In this document: positions 33,552-42,540 of the stretch, piece after piece | Layout: every line of letters starts with the position of its first letter | Numbering within the stretch: position 1 is the stretch's first letter | Source: Flavobacteriaceae bacterium Ga0077528 | GTDB lineage: Bacteria > Bacteroidota > Bacteroidia > Flavobacteriales > Flavobacteriaceae | Direction of reading: 5' to 3' | Assembly (NCBI GenBank): GCA_001464475.1 | Contig: LNDX01000001.1 | Location: forward strand, 496,001-560,000 | DNA length: 64,000 nucleotides | Position numbers and translations under genes: made by a program | Notes under the pieces: model-generated | What the model was told of the DNA's origin: nothing | The model's database searches: none | Seen by the model: only the letters and a program-made list of their open reading frames with translations

Positions 33552-33559
33552 TATTTTTG
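33552..33559 (+). promoter_or_regulatory. Predicted -7 box (TATTTTTG)
   Basis: TAnnTTTG match 18 bp upstream of the thioesterase ATG at 33577; the candidate -33 TTGs are too near or too far. Confidence 0.4.
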
Positions 33560-33576
33560 TAAAAAAATTGCAATCA

Positions 33577-34014
33577 ATGTCAACATTTATTAAAGAAATA
33601 CACATTCGTTGGGCCGATTTAGACCCAAATTTTCACGTGCGTCACAGCGCATATTACGATTTTGGAGCACAACATCGTGTTGAAATTCTAGAACAATTAG
33701 GAATGTCAATGCGTATCATGCAAGAACAACATTTTGGACCAATATTGTTTCGTGAAGAATGTGTTTTTAGAAGAGAAATGCGAATGGATCAAAAGGTTTT
33801 TATCAGTACAAAAGTTGGTAAAATAAAAGAAGATGCTTCGAGATGGACGCTTATTCATGAATTTAAAAACGACAAAGACGAACTTCTAGCTACTATTACT
33901 GTAGATGGTGCTTGGATGGACACAAAACTAAGGAAAATTGCAAATCCAACACCTCAAATTGCAGTTGATGTCATGAATTTAATACCAAAATCAGATAATT
34001 TTACACAATTATAA
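33577..34014 (+). CDS. Acyl-CoA thioesterase, hotdog (4HBT) family
   Basis: The ATG at 33577 gives 145 residues; an upstream in-frame extension would read through the promoter. The active-site region IRWADLDPNFHVRHSAYYDF (about 9-28) has the Asp and the N/H-x-x-Y arrangement of 4-hydroxybenzoyl-CoA-type thioesterases. Probably a cytosolic homotetramer hydrolysing a short- or medium-chain acyl-CoA; substrate unknown. A DinB-like gene follows 9 bp later. Confidence 0.85.
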   Translation: MSTFIKEIHIRWADLDPNFHVRHSAYYDFGAQHRVEILEQLGMSMRIMQEQHFGPILFREECVFRREMRMDQKVFISTKVGKIKEDASRWTLIHEFKNDKDELLATITVDGAWMDTKLRKIANPTPQIAVDVMNLIPKSDNFTQL

Positions 34015-34023
34015 AATCACAAA

Positions 34024-34476
34024 ATGGAAGCAACATTTAAAATTTGGGAAACCAGCAGAAACATTTATTTAAAAATTATTGAGAACCATTCATTAGAACA
34101 ATTGAATAAGATTCCGGAAGGTTTTAGTAATAATTTGGCTTGGAATTTAGGTCACATTGTTGTTTCGCAACAAGGTTTGGTATATCGACTTTCGGGTTTG
34201 CCAATGAATATTTCACCCGAAATGATGGAAAAATATAAAAATGGGTCAAAACCAACTGCTACAACCCAAGAAGAAATAAATGAATTGAAAGTTTTATTAT
34301 TTTCATTGTTAGAAAAAACCAAAGAAGATTATGCTAATGGAAAATTCACTTCTTATAACGAATTCACAACAGGAACAGGATTTCATTTAGCAAACATAAA
34401 AGATGCCATGGAGTTTAATAATTATCATGAAGGAATTCATTTGGGTTTTATGATGAATATTAGAAAATTTATTTAA
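34024..34476 (+). CDS. DinB-like four-helix metalloprotein
   Basis: In this 150-residue protein the three His ligands of the DinB/YfiT fold are present: NLAWNLGHIVVSQQGL (about His43), the GFHLAN His (about 120) and NYHEGIHLGFMMNI (about 137-141). DinB proteins are metal-binding and include mycothiol or bacillithiol S-transferases; here the substrate is unknown. It is co-oriented with the thioesterase gene. Confidence 0.85.
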   Translation: MEATFKIWETSRNIYLKIIENHSLEQLNKIPEGFSNNLAWNLGHIVVSQQGLVYRLSGLPMNISPEMMEKYKNGSKPTATTQEEINELKVLLFSLLEKTKEDYANGKFTSYNEFTTGTGFHLANIKDAMEFNNYHEGIHLGFMMNIRKFI

Positions 34477-34483
34477 TTTAAAA

Positions 34484-34491
34484 TACCTTTG
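34484..34491 (+). promoter_or_regulatory. Predicted -7 box (TACCTTTG)
   Basis: TAnnTTTG match 17 bp upstream of the ATG at 34508. Confidence 0.45.
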
Positions 34492-34507
34492 TAAAAATAT
34501 TATTATA

Positions 34508-35650
34508 ATGAAATTCAATACTAAAGTAATACACGGTGGTCAACACCACGAAAAAGTAACTGGAGCTGTAATGACTCCAGTTTTTCAAACCTCAACTTAT
34601 GCACAAACAAGTCCAGGAATTCCTGTAGGTGATTATGAATATAGTCGTGCAGCAAATCCAACTCGTCAAGCTTTGGAAGATGCTTTGGCATCAATTGAAA
34701 ATGGAGCAAGAGGTTTAGCATTTGCATCAGGATTGGCAGCTACAGATTGTTTATTAAGAATGTTCAAAGCAGGTGACGAAATCATTGCTATGGACGATTT
34801 ATATGGTGGAACTTATAGATTATTTACACGTTTATATAAAGATAGTGGTATCAAATTTCACTTCGTTGATATGAATGATTTGGATAAATTCCAATCCTTG
34901 ATTAATGAAAACACGAAGTTAGTTTGGGTTGAAACACCAACAAATCCATTAATGAAATTAGCCGATATTTCAGAAATTGCAAAAATCACTAAAAAACATA
35001 ATATCCTTTTTGCAGTTGATAATACTTTTGCAACGCCATACTTACAAAAACCTTTAGATTTAGGAGCTGATATTGTAATGCACTCAGCTACAAAATATCT
35101 AGGTGGACATTCGGATGTTATTGCAGGAGCTTTGATTATTAAGGATAAAGCATTAGGTGACGAATTACACTTTAAGCAATTTGCAACAGGAGGAACACTT
35201 GGACCAATGGATAGTTATTTGGTTTTAAGAGGAATTAAAACATTACACTTAAGAGTTCAAAGACATTGTGAAAACGGAATGAAAGTGGCCGAATTTTTAA
35301 GCAATCATCCAGAAGTAGCGAAGGTTTATTATCCAGGATTGCCAGATCATCCATTCCATGACATTGCTAAAAAACAAATGAGCGGTTTTGGCGGAATGGT
35401 TTCATTCACATTCACATCAGGAAGAAAAGAAGATGCAATTTCCTTTTTAGAAAAACTAAAAGTATTCACTTTAGCAGAATCTTTAGGTGGAGTAGAAAGT
35501 TTAGCGAATCATCCAGCATTAATGACGCATGCATCAATTCCAGAAGATAAACGTCTTGAAGTTGGAATCACTGATGACTTAGTAAGATTAAGCACAGGTG
35601 TTGAAGATATAGATGATTTACTTGCCGATTTAGAACAAGCATTCAGATAA
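34508..35650 (+). CDS. metB: Cystathionine gamma-synthase / trans-sulfuration PLP enzyme
   Basis: The 380-residue Cys/Met-metabolism enzyme has the N-terminal STYAQTSPG region, [20 protein letters not shown] near residue 42 and the PLP lysine in [19 protein letters not shown] (Lys near 198). The C-terminal [20 protein letters not shown] matches the family. Whether it acts as cystathionine gamma-synthase, gamma-lyase or homocysteine synthase is hard to read from sequence; gamma-synthase is the commonest assignment. Monocistronic: -7 box at 34484 and terminator at 35657. Confidence 0.88.
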   Translation: MKFNTKVIHGGQHHEKVTGAVMTPVFQTSTYAQTSPGIPVGDYEYSRAANPTRQALEDALASIENGARGLAFASGLAATDCLLRMFKAGDEIIAMDDLYGGTYRLFTRLYKDSGIKFHFVDMNDLDKFQSLINENTKLVWVETPTNPLMKLADISEIAKITKKHNILFAVDNTFATPYLQKPLDLGADIVMHSATKYLGGHSDVIAGALIIKDKALGDELHFKQFATGGTLGPMDSYLVLRGIKTLHLRVQRHCENGMKVAEFLSNHPEVAKVYYPGLPDHPFHDIAKKQMSGFGGMVSFTFTSGRKEDAISFLEKLKVFTLAESLGGVESLANHPALMTHASIPEDKRLEVGITDDLVRLSTGVEDIDDLLADLEQAFR

Positions 35651-35656
35651 AAACAA

Positions 35657-35692
35657 AAAACCCGATTCAATACAATGAATCGGGTTTTTTAT
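35657..35692 (+). terminator. Intrinsic terminator
   Basis: CCCGATTCA (35661-35669) and TGAATCGGG (35676-35684) form a perfect stem, bordered by A's and T's so that it could work in both directions between the two convergent genes. Confidence 0.92.
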
Positions 35693-35708
35693 TTGGGTTT
35701 AAATTATA

Positions 35709-36503
35709 TTAATTTAAATAATAGATGTATCCAAAGTTTAACCAAACATTCCAGTCGTTTGCTCTATTTTCTAAATAAACTTTAGGATCAGGACTTAAAC
35801 CATCAACCCAGTTTGAAAAGTAGTATTGAAATCTCAAATCTACCATTAAATCTGAAAGTTCAGTTAATTTATATCTTGTTCCTACACTTGAAACTACCGA
35901 CCATGTTGTTCCTCCTTTTACATCGAAAGCATCAATATATTTTATTGGGGTAACTGTTGGCAGTTGACCTAAGCCCGGGCCCAATTCAGAATAAGCAGTT
36001 GGTTTAAAAAAACTAAATTGTCCACCAAGACTTACGAATGGTGCCCAACTCCCAATATTTGCTGTAAAATCCCTAATGCTGAAAGGGAAGAATTCTAATT
36101 GCATTCCAATATTTGTTACTGCAGTACTTCCTTGCATTGCTCTTAATTGTCTTGCCGTTAAAGAAGTTTTTTTGTCTGCAACCCATTGACCGAAATGTTG
36201 AAGGTTGGTTTTGTTGTAAGATAATTCACTTCTTAATTTAAAGTGATCATTGAAATAAGTCTCAGGAGTATAACAATTACATTCCGCTTTGTATGAAAAG
36301 TTTAGATAATGGATTAATCCAATACCAAAACCAGTATTTCCTGCATTTGTAGAAATATCGTTTCGCTCTCCATAGTCAGACTGAAATGCTACAGGTCCCA
36401 TAATACCACCAATTTCATGGGAGAAACCAAACTGAGCTTGTGCCTTGTTGGTTACACCAAACAAAAGCAATAAAGTGACAATATAATACTTGGTCATTTT
36501 CAT
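35709..36503 (-). CDS. Outer-membrane beta-barrel-like protein (possibly THC0290_0291 family)
   Basis: I choose the ATG at 36501-36503 (264 residues), which begins the signal peptide MKMTKYYIVTLLLLFGVTNK-AQA; the longer frame crosses the -7 box. The mature part is rich in amphipathic strands with many aromatic and Gly residues (FGFSHEIGGIMGPVAFQSDY) and ends WNVWLNFGYIYYLN, typical of an outer-membrane barrel. The family name is recalled, not verified. Function unknown. It is divergent from gdhA. Confidence 0.7.
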   Translation of the reverse strand: MKMTKYYIVTLLLLFGVTNKAQAQFGFSHEIGGIMGPVAFQSDYGERNDISTNAGNTGFGIGLIHYLNFSYKAECNCYTPETYFNDHFKLRSELSYNKTNLQHFGQWVADKKTSLTARQLRAMQGSTAVTNIGMQLEFFPFSIRDFTANIGSWAPFVSLGGQFSFFKPTAYSELGPGLGQLPTVTPIKYIDAFDVKGGTTWSVVSSVGTRYKLTELSDLMVDLRFQYYFSNWVDGLSPDPKVYLENRANDWNVWLNFGYIYYLN

Positions 36504-36524
36504 ACAGATTAATTCAATTCTCGA

Positions 36525-36532
36525 CAAATATA
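36525..36532 (-). promoter_or_regulatory. Predicted -7 box (TATATTTG) for the barrel protein
   Basis: Exact TAnnTTTG on the minus strand, 22 bp upstream of the ATG at 36503, which supports the chosen start. Confidence 0.5.
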
Positions 36533-36681
36533 TAAAAACATCATTCACTAATAAAATAAAATAAAAAAATACTTGTATATCTACGAAAAAAAGCAGAAAT
36601 AGTTTTAAAACAGGTCATTAATTTCACATATCATTAAAAAATCTTAACAAAAAGATAAAAATTATGAGAATTTAAAAAAAA

Positions 36682-36713
36682 TTGTGCCATTATTTTTATA
36701 AAATGTATATTTG
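36682..36713 (+). promoter_or_regulatory. Predicted promoter of gdhA
   Basis: TTG (36682-36684), a 21-nt spacer and TATATTTG (36706-36713) match the Bacteroidetes -33/-7 promoter; the ATG is at 36759. Confidence 0.6.
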
Positions 36714-36758
36714 TCGAATATTACGAAAACGTTTTCTTAAACATTAATATTATATTTT

Positions 36759-38102
36759 ATGTCACAAAGTATCAACAACTTTATTGAAGCGGTTGCTAAA
36801 AGAAACCCTAACGAGCCTGAATTTATGCAAGCTGTTAAGGAAGTTGCCGAAACAGTAATTCCTTTTATTGAAGAGAATAAAAAATACGAAGGCAAAATGC
36901 TTTTGGAAAGAATGGTTGAACCAGAAAGAGTAATCATGTTCAGAGTAACTTGGATTGATGACGCTGGTAAAACTCAAGTAAACAGAGGTTACAGAATTCA
37001 GATGAACTCTGCAATTGGTCCTTACAAAGGAGGAATTCGTTTTCATCCATCTGTAAATTTAAGTATTTTAAAATTTTTAGCTTTTGAGCAAACTTTCAAA
37101 AATAGTTTAACAACTTTACCAATGGGTGGAGGAAAAGGTGGTGCAGATTTTGATCCAAAAGGAAAATCTGATATTGAAATCATGAGATTCTGTCAAGCAT
37201 TTATGACGGAATTATCTAAACATATTGGCGCAGACACTGACGTTCCAGCTGGAGATATTGGAGTTGGTGGAAGAGAAGTTGGCTACATGTTTGGTCAATA
37301 TAAAAGATTAAGAAATGAGTTTACAGGAGTTTTAACTGGTAAAGGAATTTCTTTCGGTGGTTCATTAATCCGTCCAGAAGCTACAGGATATGGTGATGTA
37401 TATTTTGCACAAAGTATGCTTGCCACTAAAGGTGATAGTTTCGCTGGAAAAACAGTTGTTGTTTCAGGTTCTGGAAATGTAGCTCAATATGCTACAGAAA
37501 AAGCTACTCAATTAGGTGGAAAAGTGGTAACAATGTCAGATTCATCTGGTTATATATATGATGCAGACGGAATTACAGCAGAAAAATTAGCTTATGTAAT
37601 GGAAATTAAAAACGTAAACTACGGAAGAATTTCTGATTATGTAACTAAATATCCAAACGCAACTTTCGTAGCTGGAAAACGTCCTTGGGAAGTAAAATGT
37701 GATGTTGCTTTACCATGTGCTACTCAAAACGAGTTGAACGAAGAAGAAGCTAAAACATTAGTAGCAAACGGATGTATTTGTGTTGCTGAAGGTGCAAACA
37801 TGCCTTCAACTCCAGAAGCAATGCATGTTTTCCAAAATGCTAAAATATTATTTGCTCCAGGAAAAGCTTCAAACGCAGGTGGTGTTGCAACTTCTGGTCT
37901 TGAAATGTCTCAAAACTCTTTACGTTTAAGTTGGACTTCAGAAGAAGTTGATGAAAGGCTTAAAGGAATTATGGCGAATATTCACGCGGCTTGTGTGAAA
38001 TATGGTTCAGATGCTAATGGTTATGTTGACTATGTTAAAGGTGCAAATATTGCTGGATTCGTAAAAGTTGCAGACGCAATGTTAGCGCAAGGAATTGTGT
38101 AA
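36759..38102 (+). CDS. gdhA: NADP-type glutamate dehydrogenase
   Basis: The 447-residue length suits the hexameric NADP enzyme (EC 1.4.1.4). Visible motifs are GPYKGGIRFHPSVNLSILKF (about 86-105), the catalytic LTTLPMGGGKGGADFDPKGK (about 115-134) and the NADP-binding VVVSGSGNVAQYATEKATQL (about 232-251). It interconverts 2-oxoglutarate plus ammonia with glutamate and links the amino-acid catabolic genes nearby to nitrogen balance. It has a good promoter and a hairpin terminator, so is probably monocistronic. Confidence 0.95.
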   Translation: MSQSINNFIEAVAKRNPNEPEFMQAVKEVAETVIPFIEENKKYEGKMLLERMVEPERVIMFRVTWIDDAGKTQVNRGYRIQMNSAIGPYKGGIRFHPSVNLSILKFLAFEQTFKNSLTTLPMGGGKGGADFDPKGKSDIEIMRFCQAFMTELSKHIGADTDVPAGDIGVGGREVGYMFGQYKRLRNEFTGVLTGKGISFGGSLIRPEATGYGDVYFAQSMLATKGDSFAGKTVVVSGSGNVAQYATEKATQLGGKVVTMSDSSGYIYDADGITAEKLAYVMEIKNVNYGRISDYVTKYPNATFVAGKRPWEVKCDVALPCATQNELNEEEAKTLVANGCICVAEGANMPSTPEAMHVFQNAKILFAPGKASNAGGVATSGLEMSQNSLRLSWTSEEVDERLKGIMANIHAACVKYGSDANGYVDYVKGANIAGFVKVADAMLAQGIV

Positions 38103-38125
38103 TTAAAACACTTTCAAATTTATAT

Positions 38126-38160
38126 AAACCTTCTCTCTTAATTGGGAGAAGGTTTTTTTA
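38126..38160 (+). terminator. Intrinsic terminator of gdhA
   Basis: AAACCTTCTC (38126-38135) and GAGAAGGTTT (38146-38155) form a perfect stem with a run of T's. Confidence 0.9.
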
Positions 38161-38197
38161 TTGATATATATGAAATTACAATTAAATACGTTTATAG

Positions 38198-38205
38198 TAT
38201 ATTTG
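38198..38205 (+). promoter_or_regulatory. Predicted -7 box (TATATTTG) for porZ-recO
   Basis: Exact TAnnTTTG, 25 bp upstream of the ATG at 38230; no clear -33. Confidence 0.5.
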
Positions 38206-38229
38206 TATTTATAAATTGCAATTTACCAA

Positions 38230-40527
38230 ATGATAAAGAGATTTATTCAAATATTGTTTTTAGTACTATTCGTAAATGGCTTTGCTCAAAACAATCCGCA
38301 ATGGCAAGGTTATTTCTCCTACAACAAAATAACAGATATTAGTCAAGGACAAGATAAAATATATGCATCTTCAGAGATTGCTGTTTTTTCTAAAAATTTA
38401 GCCACTAACGATTTAGCCACAACCACATCTATTGATGGACTTAAAGCAGAAACAATTACAGCAATTCATCATAGCGAAAGTTTTAATAAAACACTTGTTG
38501 GAAACCAAAATGGATTACTTTTAGTAATGAATCCAGATGGAAAAATTGTTTTCAAAAACGGAATAGTAGTCGAAGTACCAGTTTCACCTTTTCTAAAAAA
38601 AATCAATCATTTCTTAGAGTACAACGGTAAAGTTTACATATCATGCGATTATGGAATTTCGGTTTTTGATTTAACTTCAATGGAATTTGGCGATACTTAT
38701 TATATTGGAAATAATGGGCAACAAGTAAAAGTATACCAAACAACAATTCTTAATGGTGAAATTTTTGCCGTGACTGATATACATGGGATAAAAAAAGCAT
38801 CTCTTTCAAATCCTAATTTGGTAGATTATAATCAATGGCAACTATTTGATGGCGGTTTTTGGAACGGAATTACAACTATTCAAAACAAAATTGTTGGAAT
38901 GAATACCAACGGAAGACTATACAAGCATAATGGAACTATCTTCGAAGAGTTTTTTATAATGAATCAAAGTGGGTTAGATATAAGAACTAATGACGATTTT
39001 TTAATTGTAACAAATCAGAATTATATTTATATTTTCAATGCTGCTTTGCAACAAACAGTAACTATTAATAGTAATCAATATACTTTAGCAACAGTTTCCT
39101 TTAGTTGCGCAACGGTAGCTGATAATCAAATTTTCATCGGAACAAATGAAAAAGGACTACTAACGTCCTCTTTATCTGCACCAACAACTTTTCAAGTGAT
39201 AAAGCCAGATGGTCCAGACAGAAATAATATTTTTAGATTAAAACAAACATCAACAACTCTTTGGGCAACCTACGGTGGATATTCATTAACTTACGATCCA
39301 ACATTACTTGAAGAAGGAATAAGCAAATATTCAAGACAAACAGGTTGGAGCAAAATACCTTTTAGTGAATTGTTTGGCGCAACCTCTTTGTCTGATATTA
39401 TGACTAACCCAAAAAATGAAAATGAAGTTTATGTGTGCTCTTTTCATAATGGTTTACTTAAAATAAAAGATGATGTAATCACTTTTTACAATCAAAATAG
39501 TGCACCACCAAACGGACCTGAGAACCAACAGTTAGTTACACCATTGTATGTTTCAGTAAGAATTAATGGAGGTGCATTTGATAGTAAAGGCAGTCTTTGG
39601 TTATCAAATTCATTAGTTTTTAAAGGACTAAAAGCATTGAAAAGTGATGGGACTTGGATATCACCCAGTGATTGGCAAAATCAATTAGCATCAGTAACTG
39701 AAGAAAGATATTCCAAATTAGCTATAGATAAAAACGACACCAAATGGGTTCCCTCCTACAGAGGAAACGGATTGATTGCATTTAATGAAAATTATGCAAA
39801 TAAATTTATTAGAATAAGAACAGGAACCGATGGTAATTTACCGATAAATGATGTTAGAGCTGTTGCAATAGATAATAGAAATCAAGTTTGGATAGGAACA
39901 GCAAGAGGATTAAGATATATTCCTTCTGCAGATTCTTTTATTAGTGAAACTGAAATCGAATCAAAACCAATTATTATTTTAGAAGATGATTTGGCTCAAG
40001 AATTGTTTTATGAGCAATTTATTATGGATATTGCTGTTGATGGCGCCAATAGAAAATGGATTTCGATAGCTGAGTCTGGAGTATATTTAGTTTCGCCAAA
40101 TGGTCAGGAAACAATTTATAAATTCACAAAAGAAAATTCGCCACTTCCAAGTAATAATGTAAACGATATTGAAATTGATAGTTTTACAGGAGAAGTCTTT
40201 TTTGCAACAGATAAAGGATTAGTTTCTTTTAAAGGGACAGCCACAAGACCAAGTGATGATTTAAGTAATGTTTATGCTTATCCCAACCCAGTGAGACCAG
40301 GTTTTTCAGGAACAGTTAAGATATCAGGTTTAACCAATAAAGCAGTTGTTAAAATCACTGACATTGAAGGAAATTTAGTCTATGAAACTACTTCAGAAGG
40401 AGGTACAATAGAATGGGATACTACAGCTTTCGGAAAACACAAAGTAGCTTCAGGTGTGTATATGATTTTAGTTTCTGCAGAAGATGGAATAGATACAATC
40501 GTTAAAAAAGTAATGATTATCAGGTAA
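38230..40527 (+). CDS. porZ: PorZ-like type IX secretion system component
   Basis: The 765-residue exported protein has a signal peptide (MIKRFIQILFLVLFVNGFAQ). It is followed by beta-propeller repeats with SYNKITDISQGQDKIYASSE and later two-component-regulator-type propeller blades (NDVRAVAIDNRNQVWIGTAR, NNVNDIEIDSFTGEVFFATD). The C-terminal domain is of the T9SS sorting type (VYAYPNPVRPGFSGTVKISG to KKVMIIR). This is the domain order of PorZ, part of the surface complex that attaches anionic lipopolysaccharide to T9SS cargo. Its stop overlaps the recO start by 1 nt (TAATG). Confidence 0.82.
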   Translation: MIKRFIQILFLVLFVNGFAQNNPQWQGYFSYNKITDISQGQDKIYASSEIAVFSKNLATNDLATTTSIDGLKAETITAIHHSESFNKTLVGNQNGLLLVMNPDGKIVFKNGIVVEVPVSPFLKKINHFLEYNGKVYISCDYGISVFDLTSMEFGDTYYIGNNGQQVKVYQTTILNGEIFAVTDIHGIKKASLSNPNLVDYNQWQLFDGGFWNGITTIQNKIVGMNTNGRLYKHNGTIFEEFFIMNQSGLDIRTNDDFLIVTNQNYIYIFNAALQQTVTINSNQYTLATVSFSCATVADNQIFIGTNEKGLLTSSLSAPTTFQVIKPDGPDRNNIFRLKQTSTTLWATYGGYSLTYDPTLLEEGISKYSRQTGWSKIPFSELFGATSLSDIMTNPKNENEVYVCSFHNGLLKIKDDVITFYNQNSAPPNGPENQQLVTPLYVSVRINGGAFDSKGSLWLSNSLVFKGLKALKSDGTWISPSDWQNQLASVTEERYSKLAIDKNDTKWVPSYRGNGLIAFNENYANKFIRIRTGTDGNLPINDVRAVAIDNRNQVWIGTARGLRYIPSADSFISETEIESKPIIILEDDLAQELFYEQFIMDIAVDGANRKWISIAESGVYLVSPNGQETIYKFTKENSPLPSNNVNDIEIDSFTGEVFFATDKGLVSFKGTATRPSDDLSNVYAYPNPVRPGFSGTVKISGLTNKAVVKITDIEGNLVYETTSEGGTIEWDTTAFGKHKVASGVYMILVSAEDGIDTIVKKVMIIR

Positions 40528-41240
40528 TGTTAGTCAAAACTAAAGCAATCGTTCTTTCATCCATAAAATATCAAGAAAAAAGCTTGATTGTTAAATGTTT
40601 TACACAAAGCGACGGATTAAAAAGTTACTTCGTGCAAAGTGCTTATTCTGGAAAAAAATCAAATCAAAAAATCGCTTATTTTCAACCTTTAACTATTCTT
40701 GAAATTGAAGCCAATCACAAGAATAAAGGTACTTTAGAGCATTTTAAAGAAATAAAACTAGCCACAGCTTATCAAACCATAAATACCGATATTGTAAAAA
40801 GTACTATTGTAATTTTCTTGTCAGAGATGTTACACCATAGCATTCACGAAGAAGAAAAAAATGAAGATTTGTTTACTTTTCTTGAAACGGCTTTAATTTG
40901 GTTAGATACACACGAAGAAACATCCAATTTTCATCTAATTTTACTTTTAGAAACAACAAAATTTTTAGGTTTTTACCCGGATAATTCCGAAACGGATTTC
41001 AATTTCTTTGAAATGGTTGATGGCATTTTTTCACCTTTTCAAGGAACAAATTGCCTTAACGAACACGAAACATTTCTCTTCAAAAAACTAATCAACTTAA
41101 AATTTGATTCCGACCAAAAGGTTTTCGCAGGAATTGAACGTCAAATACTTCTAAAAATCTTATTAGATTACTATTCCATTCACCTTGATGGATTTAAAAA
41201 ACCAAAATCTTTAGACGTATTAAAGGAAGTTTTTTCTTGA
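40527..41240 (+). CDS. recO: DNA repair protein RecO
   Basis: The 237-residue protein has an N-terminal OB fold (about 1-80: MLVKTKAIVLSSIKYQEKSL and IVKCFTQSDGLKSYFVQSAY) and a C-terminal helical domain without the Cys4 zinc site found in some homologues. It loads RecA with RecFR in recombinational repair. It is translationally coupled to porZ and overlaps the convergent acyltransferase gene by 21 bp. Confidence 0.9.
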   Translation: MLVKTKAIVLSSIKYQEKSLIVKCFTQSDGLKSYFVQSAYSGKKSNQKIAYFQPLTILEIEANHKNKGTLEHFKEIKLATAYQTINTDIVKSTIVIFLSEMLHHSIHEEEKNEDLFTFLETALIWLDTHEETSNFHLILLLETTKFLGFYPDNSETDFNFFEMVDGIFSPFQGTNCLNEHETFLFKKLINLKFDSDQKVFAGIERQILLKILLDYYSIHLDGFKKPKSLDVLKEVFS

Positions 41241-42311
41241 TACAGATTTATTTCGATAAAAATTCATAAAAAACTTCTCAAAATATTGATAAGAAAAATG
41301 CGAAATGCAAATAGTTGTTATTAAAACAATAGCATTATAAACCACAATTATAAGATAATTATTGAGACCAAGATTGGAAAAAAGTTTGACATAAATTAAA
41401 CCAATCAATTGGATAACAATTGCATGGTAAACATAAATTCCATAAGAAATTTTACCCAAATAAGTTGTAACACGATGGTTTAAAATGAAATAAGGTTTAT
41501 TGCTCAATACTCCAATTACTAAACAAAACAGCAACATACTGAAAAGATTATAGTTGCTAGATGAAAATAAATTTGCAAAATAATTAGTTGTAAAATAGAG
41601 GATAAAACTAAGTAAAGAAATATATATAACTAATTTATTATTAAATAGTTGTGGCTTTTTTAATAATAGAATCGAAATGATACCACTAGAAGTAAAATAA
41701 AAAAACAGCATAGTGTATTTATATAAAATATTTCCTTCAATAGTAAAATATATCGTAAAGAAAACAATGGTAGAAACCAATAAAAAGAAAATTATTTTTC
41801 TTACAGGCAAAAACAATAATACTGGAGCAATAAACAAATAAAATTGTTCTTCAACACCAATAGACCAAAGAATTTCTATAATGCCACCAGGATTGTATAA
41901 GGCTGCAAAAACATTTGGCATAAAGAATATTGAAAGCAACAATCCTTCATATAAATTATAATTAGTATTGAATCCACCAATGAAACCAAATTTTGGAAGA
42001 ATATAATTGTAATAAGTCAATCCAAAAAGTAAAATCAAAAAGTAAAGCGGAAAAATTCGTAAAGCTCTTCTAATGTAAAAGTTTTTTAGCGAAATGGTGT
42101 TTGTTGTTTCTTTTTCAAGATAAAGTTGCCTTATAATTAAAAATCCGCTTAATGAAAAAAATACACAAACGGCTTCATAACCTTTGTGAAATAGTGGTAT
42201 TGAATTGTAAAACGGAATGTCATGTTTACTACAAAATTCAGAAATATGGAAAATCATTACAAAAACTGCTAAAAAGAATCGTAGTCCTGTAATATTTGGT
42301 ATTCTTTCCAT
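41220..42311 (-). CDS. Acyltransferase family 3 membrane protein
   Basis: The ATG at 42309-42311 gives 363 residues beginning MERIPNITGLRFFLAVFVMI; an upstream TTG is possible but unlikely. About ten transmembrane helices and the motif FHISEF (catalytic His) with LKNFYIRRALRIFPLYFLIL identify an integral acyltransferase-3 enzyme that O-acetylates envelope sugars. Its 3' end runs 21 bp into recO, tail to tail. No glycan cluster lies around it. Confidence 0.9.
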   Translation of the reverse strand: MERIPNITGLRFFLAVFVMIFHISEFCSKHDIPFYNSIPLFHKGYEAVCVFFSLSGFLIIRQLYLEKETTNTISLKNFYIRRALRIFPLYFLILLFGLTYYNYILPKFGFIGGFNTNYNLYEGLLLSIFFMPNVFAALYNPGGIIEILWSIGVEEQFYLFIAPVLLFLPVRKIIFFLLVSTIVFFTIYFTIEGNILYKYTMLFFYFTSSGIISILLLKKPQLFNNKLVIYISLLSFILYFTTNYFANLFSSSNYNLFSMLLFCLVIGVLSNKPYFILNHRVTTYLGKISYGIYVYHAIVIQLIGLIYVKLFSNLGLNNYLIIVVYNAIVLITTICISHFSYQYFEKFFMNFYRNKSVSRKNFL

Positions 42312-42466
42312 TTGGTATTCAATTAAAAATTTAAATAGTTCACAAATGTGCAATTAATAAATTAATGATGCAAAGTCAAATTAAGTAAAATCCACAATCT
42401 AAAAACATTTTTAAAGGAAGTTTTTGCATAAAAGATAAATTTAGACATTCTTTCTTGTACTATCGC

Positions 42467-42501
42467 AAAAACTGAAAACCGAAAACCGAAAACTGAAAAC
42501 T
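42467..42501. repeat. GAAAAC(T/C) tandem array upstream of ileS
   Basis: AACTGAAAACCGAAAACCGA and AAACTGAAAACT: about four and a half 7- to 8-nt units. A near-copy of the flank, TACTATCGCAAA at 42459-42470 and TACTTTCGCAAA at 42508-42519, lies on each side. Confidence 0.85.
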
Positions 42502-42507
42502 ATTTAC

Positions 42508-42515
42508 TACTTTCG
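42508..42515 (+). promoter_or_regulatory. Possible -7 box (TACTTTCG) for ileS
   Basis: Seven of eight matches to TAnnTTTG, 25 bp before the ileS ATG and directly after the GAAAAC array. Confidence 0.3.
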
Positions 42516-42540
42516 CAAACTGATTTAAGATTACGACAAA

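Noticed and set aside
36504..36548. Longer N-terminus for the barrel protein at 35709
   Set aside because: Would place the start upstream of the predicted -7 box and before the signal peptide.
42312..42353. TTG start for the acyltransferase
   Set aside because: A good ATG 14 codons later begins the conserved ERIPNITGLRFFLA segment.
8239..42501. CRISPR array as explanation for the short repeats
   Set aside because: Units are 7-14 nt without unique spacers, differ from site to site, and no cas gene is present.
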